Part shown: in pieces, positions 26,101-41,100 of the stretch
Position numbering within the stretch: position 1 is the first letter of the stretch
Layout: the number at the start of each line of letters is the position of its first letter
DNA from: Coffea arabica
Lineage: Eukaryota > Streptophyta > Magnoliopsida > Gentianales > Rubiaceae
DNA: 64,000 nucleotides
Reading direction: 5' to 3'
Assembly (NCBI RefSeq): GCF_036785885.1
Contig: NC_092320.1
Coordinates: 22,507,557-22,571,556 of the forward strand
Notes under the pieces: model-generated
Database searches by the model: none
The model's input: the letters and a program-made list of their open reading frames with translations, nothing else
Told to the model about the DNA's origin: nothing
Made by a program: the position numbers and the translations under genes

Positions 26101-29100
26101 TTAGTTAAGGGTTTGATTCATCTATAGCCCTAATAGGGACTTTAGCATAGCATGACTATTGTACCCTCTTTTTATGTAATTGGTGCGTGGTGCATCAGCA
26201 TCTTAAATAGTGTTTATGGAGGCAAAATGACTAGCTTATCCTCTAATGTAACCATCAATTTTTTCATTAGCATAAAAGAGGTAGCCCATCAGTTTAAAAA
26301 TCAATGGAAACCTGTAATTTCTAATAAAAACTCGTTGAAATAATAGGTCTCATTCAAATCAATAATTGAATCATGTTTAAGACAATTTCAATGTGTAATA
26401 GGGAGTTTTTGGCTAAAATAACCTACTTTTCAAAAAATAATCCAAAGTAATGCTCTTTCAGTTTTTATTCCCTTGTTAATCTAGTCATTGCCACATAGGC
26501 TCCCTATCAAAGGAAAAGAATCACTTGTAGATCTTTCCTTCCATTTATTACATGATTTTTCTTTGTTTGGTGCCCCAAGGACATTCTATAAGCAAATTGA
26601 AAAAGGAAAGTGGGTTTAGAATTAGTGCTTCAAAAGTATCGACCACCTCCTACATTGCAAATTTGCAGAGGAACTTCTTTTCCTACAATTATTCCTACAT
26701 AGCATTATTTTTTATCATAATATTACAAGTTCCTCTCTTTTTTCTTGTAACATGCAATTTTATATATGGCGGTCTCCTAACTTTGTACATTTTAAGAAGT
26801 TTGTAAAAATTCAAATTGTTTGACACGTGAGTAATCATTTCAAGATATGTGATGATCACAGTTTTTGTGAACAGCAAAAATTCCACTAGAGAGGGAAAAG
26901 ATAATTAACAAAAAATTCTCTTGCATTTTTGGACTCATAACAAAAACCCTTTCAAAAAAAGAGAGAAAAGAGAATATAACTAGGTCATTATTAGTACCCA
27001 AGTTAACACACTATTATATGAGCCAATCTAATATGAGAAAATACTAATTAACTCAATAATAGATGAAGACATAACTTTATTTACCTTTGAGACTGTCATA
27101 AGTAGTAAAATTTAAACTGTTGAAATGTCATTAACAATCGATGCGGATTGTGACTATCATAAAGAAAGAATATAAGAGGACAACGTGGCAACAAGTAAAT
27201 TAACAAAGGAATAAATTTTGAAATGCAATAATTTGGCAATAGTTTCGAAGGAGAATGTCATTGTGAAAATAAACTCGTGTAATAGGTGAAGAATCAGTTT
27301 TCTTGGCCGTTACAAGTGTAACTGAAGCCGCCTTCGAGTTCTTTTGCATTTTTTGGGCAGTTTCTTTTGGATATAATAACGGAAGTTGTTAATACTAAAG
27401 ATTGTTGGTTCAGCTGATCGTAATTTGCATTTGGAGCAGCTGTTTGGAGAGGTATGTTTACTCTCTCTCTCTCTCTGTGTGCTGAGGATTAGGTATTTTT
27501 TAGAGTATTTTTCAAAAATTTGTTGTAGTATTGTATTTGAAAATTTTTTTAATAGATGTATTAGGGTGTTTTCAGGGGTATTTTTTAGATGTATTTTAGG
27601 GTATTTTTAGAATTTAAAACATTTAAGGTATTTTTTAAAAGTTTACACCACTGACTGCTACCACCAGCCGCTACCATCCTCTCCATCCTCCTTCCTCCTT
27701 TCTTTTCTCTTTTTCTCTTTCTCCCCCTTCTTCTTTCTCTCTCTTCTCCCCTTCCCCTCCTTTCCTCCCCTCCCTTCCCTTTTCCCGCTGGCACCCTTCT
27801 GCTCCCCCCTCTCTCCCCCTCCGTGACTGGTCACAGCCAAAGGGCCTCAACCAGAGATTCAGATCTAGTAGTAACTGGTCGCAATCAGAAGCTAGTCGCG
27901 ACCATCTAATCGATGGCCGTGCACCAGCAACCAGATCTGAAGTGGAGGGGAAGGAGTTTCTGGCATAGGGAAAGGGTAGGGAGAGGAGAGGAGGAGGGAG
28001 GAGAAGGAAGAAGGGAAAGGGAGGAAGAGGAAAAAGGAAGAAGGGGGAGAAAGAGAAGGTGAGAGAAGAGAGGAGGGAGAGGATGGTGGTAGTGGTGGTG
28101 GTAGGTGGCAATGGCGATGGTGGGTTACGAAAGAAAAAGAAGTGATAGAATTATTATTATTATTATTGTATTTGTGAATTGTTTTTTACGGATTGATGTT
28201 TTTGAAATTGTTTTTGTTTGTTTATTTCTGTAACATTGTATCTAAAAAATAAATTTTTAAAAGATAGCAATATCCAAACAGAGCCAAATCTTGTTCAAAT
28301 TCATTTGTAGATTTACAAAATATTGCATTTTGAGTTTGCAATTATAGTGTTGTCTCATTAGTCCTTTAGATATTGCACGAATCCTTTAATTTGAGTGCAA
28401 AATTAATGATTCCCATAAAAATATAAGAATACTATTAGATATTTAACCAAAATTTTAAAATTTTGATGCTTCTGATGGCAGAGGTTATCGATGCACTGCA
28501 AATTTGGTGATCAACATATGTTCTAAATCTATACTGATAGCTCACAAATGTGTTAGATTTAATTTACCGGAAATATTCTATCTTGTGTGTAATCTCTCGT
28601 TTAGTCTGCTTTGCATTTGTAAATTAAATTGTTATATTTATGATAGCACATGAAACATTTAAGTTGTCTGTCTTCAATGTAGGATGGATGGATCTAAAAT
28701 TATTGATGAATAGTGCTACGGTACAGATGCCGATAGGTGAATCAATATAAAATAATGGCAATTGACTTGAACGTTCGGTTTTCTTTCCTTTTGTGACAGT
28801 TTAGAGTCTTTTGCATCCCTTTTTTGTAAATTAAATAATTCATCCAAAAGTACATGTAACTTTTTCAACTCAATGCATAAGATTGTCTTGTAAAATGGTA
28901 AGTTCTAAGTACTTAACAAAATTTACCTTTTTAATATTGCATCTTACCATTTATGTAATGAAATTTACTATATTTTTTTTTGTCAAACTTACTCACTTTA
29001 GTGATAGGTAAGTTTCTAAGGTAAATTAGTTTGTTTGTCCAATAAAGTAGCAAATTTTAAAAGTTACGTTTTTATTTACTATCATTTTGATTAAACTTAC

Positions 29101-32100
29101 TAATTTAGCTGTATGTAAGTTTTTCAAGTAAAATAGTAAGTTTGTGCAATAAAAAAGTAAATTTTGAAAATTACCTTTTTACTAGTCAAATTTACCATTT
29201 ATCTGACAAAACTTAATATTGATCTCATTAAACTTACTAGTCTAACTGTATGGAAGTTGTTCAAGTAAAATGGTAAGTTTAGACAATAAAGTAATAAGAC
29301 TTACCATTTGTTTTTCAAAACTTACTATTAGTGTAATTAATTCTAATCCAACTTCGTGTAGGTTTCACATATAAAATAGTAAGTTTGTGCTATTAAGTAG
29401 TGAATTTGGCAAAACTAATGCTTACCAAATCAGTATTCAAACTTATTATTTTCATAGCACAATTTACCCTATAATCAAAATACCTTCCCATTTTCTCATC
29501 TCATTGTACTGTTTCTCAAGTAAATCATTGAACCATACCAAAAAAATTACCTTGCTCTAATTGGCCTGGCAACATATAGCTGCTAAGTTTCGTTCAATCC
29601 TCCCTCCCTTTTCCTTTCGCCAGTTCTTGCACTATCCTTCCGACTAACTACTCCCTCTAAATTTAGAAAGGGCGAAGCCGGCATGCAAATTATTGACCAC
29701 AGAGAACTATAATGGCAAAAGAATTCAACTAGCAATGCATGTTTGGTAGAAAGAACATAACTTTTTGAATTAGCAATGCATGTTTAGCGGAAAGGAAACA
29801 ACTATTTTCATCAACGCTGCAGATAAAGCAAAAAATTGACAAACTCTATTGAGCAAAAAGTTTTCAGCTGCAGAACGCGGAGATAATCATATTGCAGCTT
29901 GCTTATTCTCAAAAGGTTATACTTTTTTAATACAAAAATTCTAAATAATTGACATTGTCTACTCCTCGGCCACTTCTGATTAGGAGATCAAAGCAACATC
30001 AATTGAACTTAAGAGATTCTTCAAAGCTAAGAAAGATTTTGGGATTGATATCAATAACAAATTGCTAAGGATTTTGGGTATTAGTTTATGAAGTATTGAT
30101 GAAAAATTGGTAGTACAGTCGCATATATTTTGCCTTGAGATCAAAATGGATTAAAAGGGGTGGGGAAACAATGGGGCTCAACAATAATCTTTTTTTTTTT
30201 AATAATTAGAGATGGTTTAAGAGGACATGTGACACTTTTTTTTTTGGTAAAATTAGTGAAAGAATTTGTAAATTTCATTTTACCATTTTTGCAATGAAGA
30301 AGTAATTCTTATCTGATATTAAAGCTTACTATTTTTATGGCTGAATTTACCAATTTTATGGTCAAATTTACTACTTTACCTTCTTACCGTGCTTTTCAAG
30401 TTTCTGGAACTCAAGAAACTTGAATGACTGGTAACAAAATAATCGTTAAAAGTACTGGTCTAGACTATGGGAACTGCTTATAACTAGTTTTATCACTAAA
30501 ATATTCAAAAGTGAGGTGACGATGAGTCACCATAGCATTATCCTAATGTGAAACTAGTAGGTAACAATTCTAGCAAAAGCTAAAAGTATAGACAAGCTCT
30601 ACTCCACTAGTGAACTTCTATGGGGAAACTAGTGCTCTTATTTTCTTAGGCCACCACCAAAAGTAGTAAATATGAGGGTGGACTTTGAAGTGATAAAAGA
30701 TTCTTCTCCGTGCAATGCATTATCGGGAGTCTTACTATCACTTCACTTGAGGCTATGCTCTCTTTTGTCCATCAAATAATAAAGTTCCCTAACTACTAAA
30801 GCTTGCATAGAATAAGTGAAAGAGGTTCAAGTTGCTGCTTGGAAATGCTACATTGCATCTCTTAAAGGGCAAAAGAAAGAAAATTTTATTTATTGTACAA
30901 ATTGGCATGCACCTTAAAAAGAAAAAGAGAAAGAGTGGATGGTCATGAAGTAAACATAGAAAAAAAAAAGGAAATGCCTCTGATCAAGAGCTCGAGCAAG
31001 TATTTGTGGATATCCTAGAAGAACATGAATGAAGTGAGTATGGTGATGATGACTTCACTCAAGGAGAAAGAAAAACAAAGGAAGTTACTGAGGAGGAACT
31101 TTTCCAAGTTATCAACAACCATTTCGTCCATCTAGTAGAGTATCTCAAAAGACTTAGCAAAGTAGTTCTTTTTGAGAAGAAGGACATAAGTATGACAGGT
31201 TGTGTGGAGAAATCCTGGGTTTCTAACTTGTTCCATTTGAAGTTTTATTTTCAACAAGAGCTTCTAACACGTTCCTTCTAGGAGATCCAAAAGGTCATGA
31301 TGTAATCAACTCAGGGGTGGACAAGCTTCATCATCTTATATCTTCTAGTTGATTAATGAATTCCTATTATATTCAAAAAAATTCTAAGAAAACTCTTAAA
31401 AGTTTAGCTATCTTGGATTATTGAAAGACACTGTACTTAAATGAGATCTCGTGAAAATAAACGGACAATCGTCCTAAGGATGCAAGCCAAGTAGTTAGTC
31501 CTCCCGAAGGCATAGACTACTAATCAAAAAAATATAGTCCTCTAAATGATGCATAATACATAAAAATTCATTTGGAAAAAGACTCCTCTAAGTCTAAACT
31601 TAGAAAAAATTAGCAAAGGGGCAAAAAGTTAATTCCAAATTTTCTATTACATTATATCATAGAACTCGTATTTGGCTTTTTGTGGCGGTTTACAAAAAAA
31701 TTCTTAACTGAATAGATGGAACTTGATTTCCAAGTGAAGCCATAATATATTCAAGATTTCAAGTTACCTTTATTTCCATTGTATATCTTTTATTCAAGTA
31801 AGCAAAATCCTTTATGCATTACTTTTAAGTAAATAAAATTGCGTAGGAGCAAATCTTGTGCTTAATGTGATATGTTCTTAGTTTTATTTTTTTTCCCTTC
31901 AAAGAAAACCACCTAGTATGGTGGGGTTTAGCCAACCCTACCATTTGACTAACTTTTATAAGTTTTCATTCCTTGTTTTGTTGTTGTTTTGTGAGAAAGA
32001 AGATAATTACTTCTGCATATTAGGATTAAACGTTTACCACAAGTCATTGTTGTTTGGTATGTTGTGTATATGTTGTTATAGCAAGCCTTTCTCTTAATTC

Positions 32101-35100
32101 GGGTGAATGCTATCACCATGATGATCAAGTAATTGCTAAGTTTGAAGATCAAAGGCAGCAACAAAGCTATCAAAGAAATTCCAATCTCAGTTTGAAGATT
32201 AAAGGCAATAGCAAAATATCAATGAAATTCCAATCTCTCATAAGCTAATACAAAGCTTTACCATCCAAAAAACCTATAAATTCATCATTAGAAGCTGCCA
32301 CACCCTCAAATGGTGAATCCCAAAACCATCATCCAAGAATTTGTTTTAAAGCTATAAAAATCATTTCGATATTAGGAATTTCACCTAAAACTACTAAAAT
32401 ATTTTCACCTGTAACTTTCATTGTACATAAAACCATAGTCATAAATAGTCCCTCCAAGATACCATTTTGGAAACTACTTTTGAGTTAAAGGATTTCGTAA
32501 TGGTAAGAGGTAAAAGTGCAATTCTGGAAAGCAAACAGCTCGACATATTAGGCCATAGCATGACCCATGAATTTGACCCCATAATGTCAAGAACTTCATA
32601 AATATTATAGACCTTGTTTGTATGTGTCTATAATTAGAAACTCAAACGAAAGTACAAACTTTAGCGATGTATTAGCCCTTTGTTATGTCATTACCATCTT
32701 GATGAAAGATGAATTGTTTGTTTGAGCTTTACCATGATTTAGATGTACCTTGAAATCATGTAACAGCTTTCAAGATAACTTTATTAGCCACATCGATCGG
32801 TCAACAACAATTTTTCAAAAGTTACACCACCCTACACACAAAGGGATTATAAAAATTCATAATGGTAAAATATCAGGTTAAAACGCATATATTTCTACCC
32901 TAATATGATTCTAAGTATCTATTAATTTTTCTTTTATGTTACTCTTGAGCTATTGGGTGACAAGAAGCTGGTTACTCAAGGGAAAATTTCTGAAACTTAA
33001 GAGGCTTGAATCACTGGTTGAACCTTGACTAAATCTTTCCCAAATTGGTTTTTCAAAATATTTTCCAGATTTAAGAGGCTTAAATCTTTCCGAAATTGGT
33101 TTTTCAAAAATAATTGAATTGTTTTCAACTAGCTTTTTGGAATTGAGAGCACAGCTCTAAAATGTTTGACGTCCATGCAGACTAACAATACCATTTTGTT
33201 GTGAAAACTGGCCAAACACGTAAACACATGAAGCTGCAATTAGTAATTTTGCCACCTAAATGATCAGATATTGCTCATTTTCCTGACTAAATTCAACAGT
33301 TAACAACTGGGAAGGGGAAGCATAACTCAACATTCAGCATGAGGTCATATTGTCTTCGTATCTGTTTCTGAGATCATTTTAAAGCATAGACTGTTCATAG
33401 AAATTATTAAAGAAATTGTACGTGAATGAAGCATAATTGGAGATGTCAAGTGAATTACTGGCGGAGTCATGATGTTATACGAAAGAAAATTAATATATAC
33501 TTAAACGCATATTAGTGTAGAAATATATGTGCATTAAATTAATAATCTACCATTTTGAATTTTTATAATCCTCTTTACTCCTTCCATCCCATTGTTATTG
33601 TCATATTTTCACTTTATTGATACCTCAAAATAAGAGTCACCATTTTAAATTTAACACATGCTTTCCAATTTTGTCATTTGAAAAAGCAACTTTTAAAAAG
33701 AATGCTATTGTCAATTATTAATGCCACCTCATCTAGACATATGATTATCATGTCTCCGTAAAAAAATTGGATTTCCATAAAAACGGCTCTAATATTGGGA
33801 CGAAGGGAGTATGTGTAGTGTGGGGAGTAATGCTCATAATAGTCTTCGTATTTTTTAGAAAAATGGCCATTTTGATCCTTCATCTTTTGGATTTTGGCCA
33901 GTTTAGTCCCTTGTCTATCTTCATGATCATTCTAGTCTCTTATCTTTACAAAAGAATGCCAATTTAAGACCTCTAATGGAAAATTAGAAATTTTTAACAG
34001 AATTAGTCACATATAAGGCATGTGCACTATTAGACATGATGGTTTTGGTCTATTATCTTCAAAATCATGTCCAATTTTGTCCCTTATATGTCTATTATGG
34101 TTTTCTAGTTTCTCATTAAAAGTCCTACATTGATTTTATTTTGTGAAAATGTGAGTTTAAATTACTGAAAAGATAAAATTAGACATGATCTTGATGGTAA
34201 TAGACCAAAATAGTCATAGCACTTCACATGGCTTGCACTTAACTAATTCCATTAGAGATTTTCATTTTTTCTGTTTGATATCCTAGATTATCTTTTTTTT
34301 AAAGATAAAAAACTAAAATGGCTACAGTGATAAATAAGGGACTAAATTGATCAAAACTCCAAAGATAATGGACGAAAATGGCCATTTTCCTTTTTCTAAA
34401 ATGGAGCATCAAAATATGAAGTTGACTAACCAAGCTTTAAAGACAAAATTGTTCACGAATTTTTTCTTTCCCTAACTTACCAAAACAAGAGCTTCAAAGT
34501 TCAACTAGTTGTTATGTTATGGTACAAATAATTAATTTATGCAGAAGATACTTTGGAATGTGGTCATGCCAACTATCTCATTACTAACTAGTTGTCACCT
34601 AGTGCATTGCACCAGCATCTATTTTGCTTTTACGTTTTCTTTAGTTTAAGTGAAACTATGTTTTTTTTTTCCTCTATTAATTTGGAGAATGAATCAGAAA
34701 GAACATAGCAAAGACTATTATAAATAAAATGAAGAAATTTCATCAGTACCTTTTATTACTTTCATCATATTCATCCTCCTTAATATACAAGGTGAAATTA
34801 TTAACATAAAAAATTCGATACCTATTAAGAAAAAAAAAATATGAAGACAAAAAGAAGAACCATTACTAAACCCAAAGAATTTCGAGCAAAAAATATGAAG
34901 AAAATAAAAGTCGAAACCTTCCTAACGTACCTGCAAGTCCAAAAGATAAGAGATAAGAAATTTACATAGTTGTTTAACATGAAAAAGCATCCACGGAAGG
35001 CTAAGAGAGAAATTTGTTGAGAAAGTTTATCCAGTATTGAAAAAGATTAAAAACAAAAAAAACAAAAAAAAGGCTAGAGAGAGAATAATGATGAGGTCTT

Positions 35101-38100
35101 CTAAGAGCGCCTATAAAAAACTCGCTTTGTCAAAATTGTTGATATGTATCAAATGAACTCAGGAGTTCCCCCAAACACTTCACTAGGCTGAATTCTTTGG
35201 CCTAACTGAGGCAGAAAATAATTGTCCCCATTGAAGTGTTTCGAGGGAACTCTAGAGAGCATCTAATGCTCTATTAAATAATCTATGCTTTTGCCCCTTG
35301 TTAGCTCACTCTATTTATAGAGCTCTCCTGTCTCCACACATGCAGTTTCTGCATGTAATTACCATTCACAAGCCACATGCTGTTTTCTGGAGAATGGATG
35401 AACCTAGTCATGATATAGGGTCAGACGAAAGATGGATAACCAACAAAACTTGAGAGGTCATCTTTCTTCAACCTTTTCACTCGGTAGGTATCCCCTTTGA
35501 TCTCTCTTTTTCAACTTTTTGTTCAGGAATATAACGATATTATTTGTCCATAGAAAAAAAGAATGGCGAATCTGTCAATCTCATGCATGTTAATATGGCA
35601 GAAGCATACAACTGCTAAACCTAGTCAGCTAGAAACATAAATATGGTAATTATCCATCTTAAACATACTAAAAACTGCGGGATTGTTTGTCCAAGCAATT
35701 CGCATCACTTTCTAGTTGCATTAAAAACCATAATTTTGTTGATAAACCTGGGAGTTAAGGATATGAGAGTTGGGATACAAGTGGTTGAGCTCTAGAGGGT
35801 ACAAGGGTAGTAGGTTTATTCTTATCTTTTCACTTGCAACATAATTCTGACTAGGTTCAAGCTAGAAAATCAATCTGCAGACTTGATTTTTAAGAGATCC
35901 TTTTAGAGGGCTAGTTGTCCTAATCAGGAAGACCACAAATGCATGCGTACAAATCTTATCTTGTCAAACAAAAGATAATTATGGAATCAGCTGCACCACT
36001 ACAAAGTCTCTGCTTTGCATATCTGTACTTCACTGGTTAATTTCCGTGTGAATTCAGCAAAATATGCATCTAAACTCTATCTTTCAAAAGACTAGCAATG
36101 CATGGTTAGCGTTCTTTAGCCTAAATTCAACGACTTGACAATTAAAGACAAAGCATGTATTACAAGAAGCATATGCTTGTTTCAGAAAATTAACCACAAA
36201 TAGGTTTGTAGGAATCCGAATTCTACCATTTTCATTGAGTAATGATTTATGAACTATTGGCCTTAGAAACTCCATGAATCTTTTTGTTGCACAATCCTTG
36301 ATTGCGTCTGGTTTTTTAAACGTCATCCTATTTTAAGTCCTTGAGTAAAGACTCATGCCTCTGACCTCCAGAGTGTTTTGGGAACCAGGAGACTACACTC
36401 CCTTACTAGCCAAACTCTCCAAATCCACCTTCTTTTCTAGTCAAGTAGATTATTTTGTACATATAATGACTGAGAACCGAATGGATTCATATCATTTCTA
36501 AATTGCAAAGCCATGACCTCTTAGCGTACTCCTAGCGTATAAAATTAACCATTTGAATATTAACTGACTTGTTAGATTAGGATCCATTTGAATGCAATAA
36601 TGAAGTAAATGCTGGCTTTCAACTAGAACTGTACTGCACCAGTTTTAGCCTTGCTATATTTTTTTGAAACATTAATTATATACTTGTGATTAATACTTAT
36701 AGGGCAATAGAATTGATGAGTACTAATTGGCTAGCTATAATGCTAGAGCCATAATCTTCTTACCAGAGTAATATTTATCCAAACACCCATATTACTCTCA
36801 ATTAATTAATGCCATATATTCTAATTGTTGTTGTTGAACTCATTATCTACCAATTACTCATTTCCTTTCTTTTTCTCATTAACAGAACGAGGTTTTGTCT
36901 ACTTCTCTCACTTCCCCTTCAATTCTTGCCTTCCCATCTCTCTCCCTATTTCCTATTTTGCAATTTGTTTTCATTTTGTTGAGACTTTTGTAGCATGTGA
37001 TTCAAGATCTTTTGCACAATACTCTTCTCCACTTTGCTCTTGCTATTTTTCCATCACTATCAGTAAGCGTTTTTTTCTTCCTTCTTTGCTTTTATTCATT
37101 ATGTTTTCTATTAAATAATCTCTGCTCACAAATTTTTTTTTTCTTTTATTCCATTATGTTTTTCATCACTATCAGTACATTATTACAAATTCCAGCGATT
37201 TGCTTATACCTCCTCCATGTTCCAAGTGCATCTTATTATGAGTGCTTTACCTACTCTTGGATGGTTCATCAGTTTTACCTGAACCTTAAATCTTTATGGT
37301 GCAATGGTTGGTTTAATGGACAAGCTCATATTCATTAGCAAGAGAAGAGAGAGGTCATTAGGCCACATCTAATCATCAATACTAATGTCATTTTTTCCAT
37401 TTTATAAAATTAGAATCTTGAGGGTCTACTATATTTTTTTTAATTCGCATTTTTTTTATTAAAGATCATGGAAAAACTGTGTGATTGCTATTATAATGTC
37501 ATTCAAATACAATCCTATGATATATGCAACATGTTCTATTTCTTTGAATTTTGCTTGTTTAATGTATTAGTGTGCAATTAATCTTCTTATAAACTTCACT
37601 ATCTTTTCCACTTTTCTAATTATTATATGAATATTGATTTCAACGTGCGTCCATATTTTCTAATGACTAGATTAAATTTTTTTTAATTGTTACATTCTAT
37701 GTCCCATGAATATTGAAGGAAAAGTGTGTGTACATTTTTTTGACTATTTTCATTTTAGATTGTTAGTTGTTTGAGTTAAATCATATTGTATTTGCAAAGC
37801 AAAATAACTTTTAAGTATGACTTTGAAAATTAAGAATAAGAGTGCTTTAGAGTAAAAGAATTACGATATAAGAAAAAAATATGGTAAAAAACTCGAAACC
37901 AAATCAATGAGTTACGAAAATAATAGATAAATAAATTAAAGAGATAGAAGAGGTAGGCAAGCTATTCAATTCAATTAACTAGAGAGAGAAGAAAAGAAAT
38001 AATTGGTGGATAATGGGCCAAGAGAATCGATGAGAATATATGGTGTTGAATAGTTGAGGGTCATGTTGGTATTTGGATAAATATTGCTCTGGCAAGAAAA

Positions 38101-41100
38101 TTATTGCTCTGACAGTATCACCAGCCGTACTAATTACATTTGGTATAAAATGTGAATGGAAATGTTTTAGCTAGAAATCAACAAGTATAGCCCATGAAAT
38201 ATAAATATATAATGCATATTTCTCAAATTAAGGGTGACAACATATGTGTTTGGTTGGGATCTAAATTTTTTCCATCTAAACCCAACCCAAACTCAGCCTA
38301 TAAACACATAGATAATAACACATAATATTATTAAGATAATAGCACATATATAAATTTCACCCATTTATACGTATTTAGATAATACCACATAGAATAGTGC
38401 ATACATACATAAATGTATATGCGTACAAGCATGTTTTGTATTACAGTTACTACATATATTCATGTTAACACATTTATTTTTGGAAGAATCTTTGTCGATC
38501 TTTCACCATATATTTTGTTAATCAGAACATATTTTTCCTCAAGCAAGTTTCAAAACTATTAAAACTTAAATTTTTTTCTCAAACAACATTTTGCGGAACA
38601 CTAATCATGGTAAATAAAATTGGTCAATGACGCAAAGTCACAAGAATTATGTGAAATTATGGATTTCATGGGTCAGTACACGTTAGGTCCCCTGTACGCC
38701 TTGTCACGCCCTATTTTTCGCGATGAAAATAAAAGGTGTTTATAAAAGATGTGATTTTATTTAAAATATGTGAAAAGAATATGTGAAAAAGAACCTAAAA
38801 TGGGTCTTTAAAAAATGTGATAGTTTGGATCCAAAAATTTAGTCAAAAAGGGTTTTAAGGAAAATAGGAGTCGCCACTTGGTATTGAGTTTGGGTGTACC
38901 AAATCACCCCAAAAATATTTTTACAAAAATAAAATAAAATAAAATCCTTTTCGACAACTCCAGGTCTTTGAAAAACAAGAGAAAATGAATTCGGGAGTCA
39001 CGGTTGAAGAAAGGGAAGGCAAAGGTTCGATTAACTCAAATCTAAGGCACCTTTTCAACCTAGTCTAAGCTAATTGCGAGATTTAGTCAAAACTTTCCTA
39101 ATCTAACCCTTAATTTTATCACATTTGGATGTTTTCTATATGGATGCAAATCTAAATTTATAAATATCGAAAGGGACAAAATATCCATTCAAGAGTTTAA
39201 TTGATACCAATCGCATTGATTGCGAAGGCCAAAATAATTCCTTGAAGAGGTCACGAGCATGCATGAATGAAATTCATGCATAGAAAAGAAACTTAAATTA
39301 TATATCTAGATATAAGTGGCCAAAGAATAGGAATGCAACATAATGGGTACGAAAAACAAAAACTCGTGATATAATTTTCTTATACAGGGATCGATGGGGT
39401 ATTTAAACTAAGAAGTTATAATCACTCATTTCCCATGTTTGAAGAATAATTCTCCTAACATGAACAAGCAAATAAACTAACTTATTTTTACAATTTCTTA
39501 AATGAGATGCAATTCTAAATGATATAATTAACACATATAGAGGGTAGGGATAATATAATAAGAAATATTATGCAAATGACAAAAGATCCTAAAAATATGC
39601 ATGAAAATGTAATGAATATCACACAAAATGAATCTAACGCACGAACGATATAAGGGTCTAACATTGGACTAGTTCATTTCTAAAAATCCTTACTAGCGTT
39701 GAACTAGCAAATAAACGGAGGGAGAAGCCACAACTAGCGTTGGACTAGTATGGTGACGTCATGCATTAATAATACATAATAAAACAAATAAGGCATAAAT
39801 TAAAACAAATAAACACATAAGAACACATAGCACGTAACACGTAAACATAATAACTAGATGCAAAAATCCTAAGGAAAGCGGATAAAGCATATAACACATA
39901 AGCCACATAAACACACAATCTACCTATTATATCGGAGAGCCTAATTACAATCTATATGGGGAAAGAATGAAATAAACCTACCTATCCTATCTATTACAAT
40001 GGTCTATCTAATTACAATTTTTGTAAAAAATATTACCTATCTATTACATCTTAAGGTATTTAAATGCCTCTCAAATAATTATATATAAAAAAAATTAACT
40101 AAACAAATATAAGAAAATTTGAATAAACATTTAAATCAAATAAATAAAACATATGAAAATATATAAACACATAGGAACACGTAGGAGCACATAAGAGCAC
40201 GTAATTGACATTTAAATAATAATAGGGGTATCTCCCTTTTGAAGCGGTGACTAAATGGAAGTCAAATTGCCCTATTTATACTCAAAATAAACAAAAGAAT
40301 CATGGTACCAATTTAATTGAAAATAATAATAATGATAAAAAATACTAAATTCACCTTAACATGTCAAATGTAAAGAAACTTAAGAACATCTAAAAATTAT
40401 AAGTTAAATATACTCAAAAGTAACATAATTAACCATTAAAGAAAAGAAACAATCATAATAAAAAGAGTCAAAATTCATTAGGGACTGAATTGCAAAAATT
40501 GATAAACTTTTAGGGTCAAAAATATATTTTTCCAAAGTTTAAAGGTCAAAATTAAATAAAAGATAAAGTTTAAGGACCAAAGTACAATTAATTTAAGGAC
40601 CTAATTGAAAGAAATTTAAAACTACTCCAAAGATCAGGAGTTAAAGTGCAAATTTCAGTTTCTGATATGGGCAAGAAAAAGGCCATCGGGCCATTATTTT
40701 ATTTCTTTGGGCCGAACACTACTTAAGCCCAGCCAAAAGTCCAGAGCAGCGAGCAGGCCAGCCTATCTTTTTATCCCAAAAACCCAACAAAGAAACATGA
40801 TCTCTGACCTCCAGCCCAAACCGAAACCCAAAAGAAATAAACCAAAACCCAACCAAAGATAACCACAAGCCCACCTAAAAGAAACATTAGCCCAAACCCT
40901 TTTTTTTTTTCCTTCTTTTCTTTCCTTTCTTTTCTTCTTCTTCTTCTTCTTTTTCTCCTCATTCCACTTCCGTTTCGTCTTCTTCTTATCCGGCCTACTG
41001 AAGAAGCTTCAGCTGGTGGCCATGGCGGCCGCCGGCGGACTGCCGGCGAAGTTTCCTGTCGCCAAATTTTACCAAAATACACACCCTCACTCGATTTTTC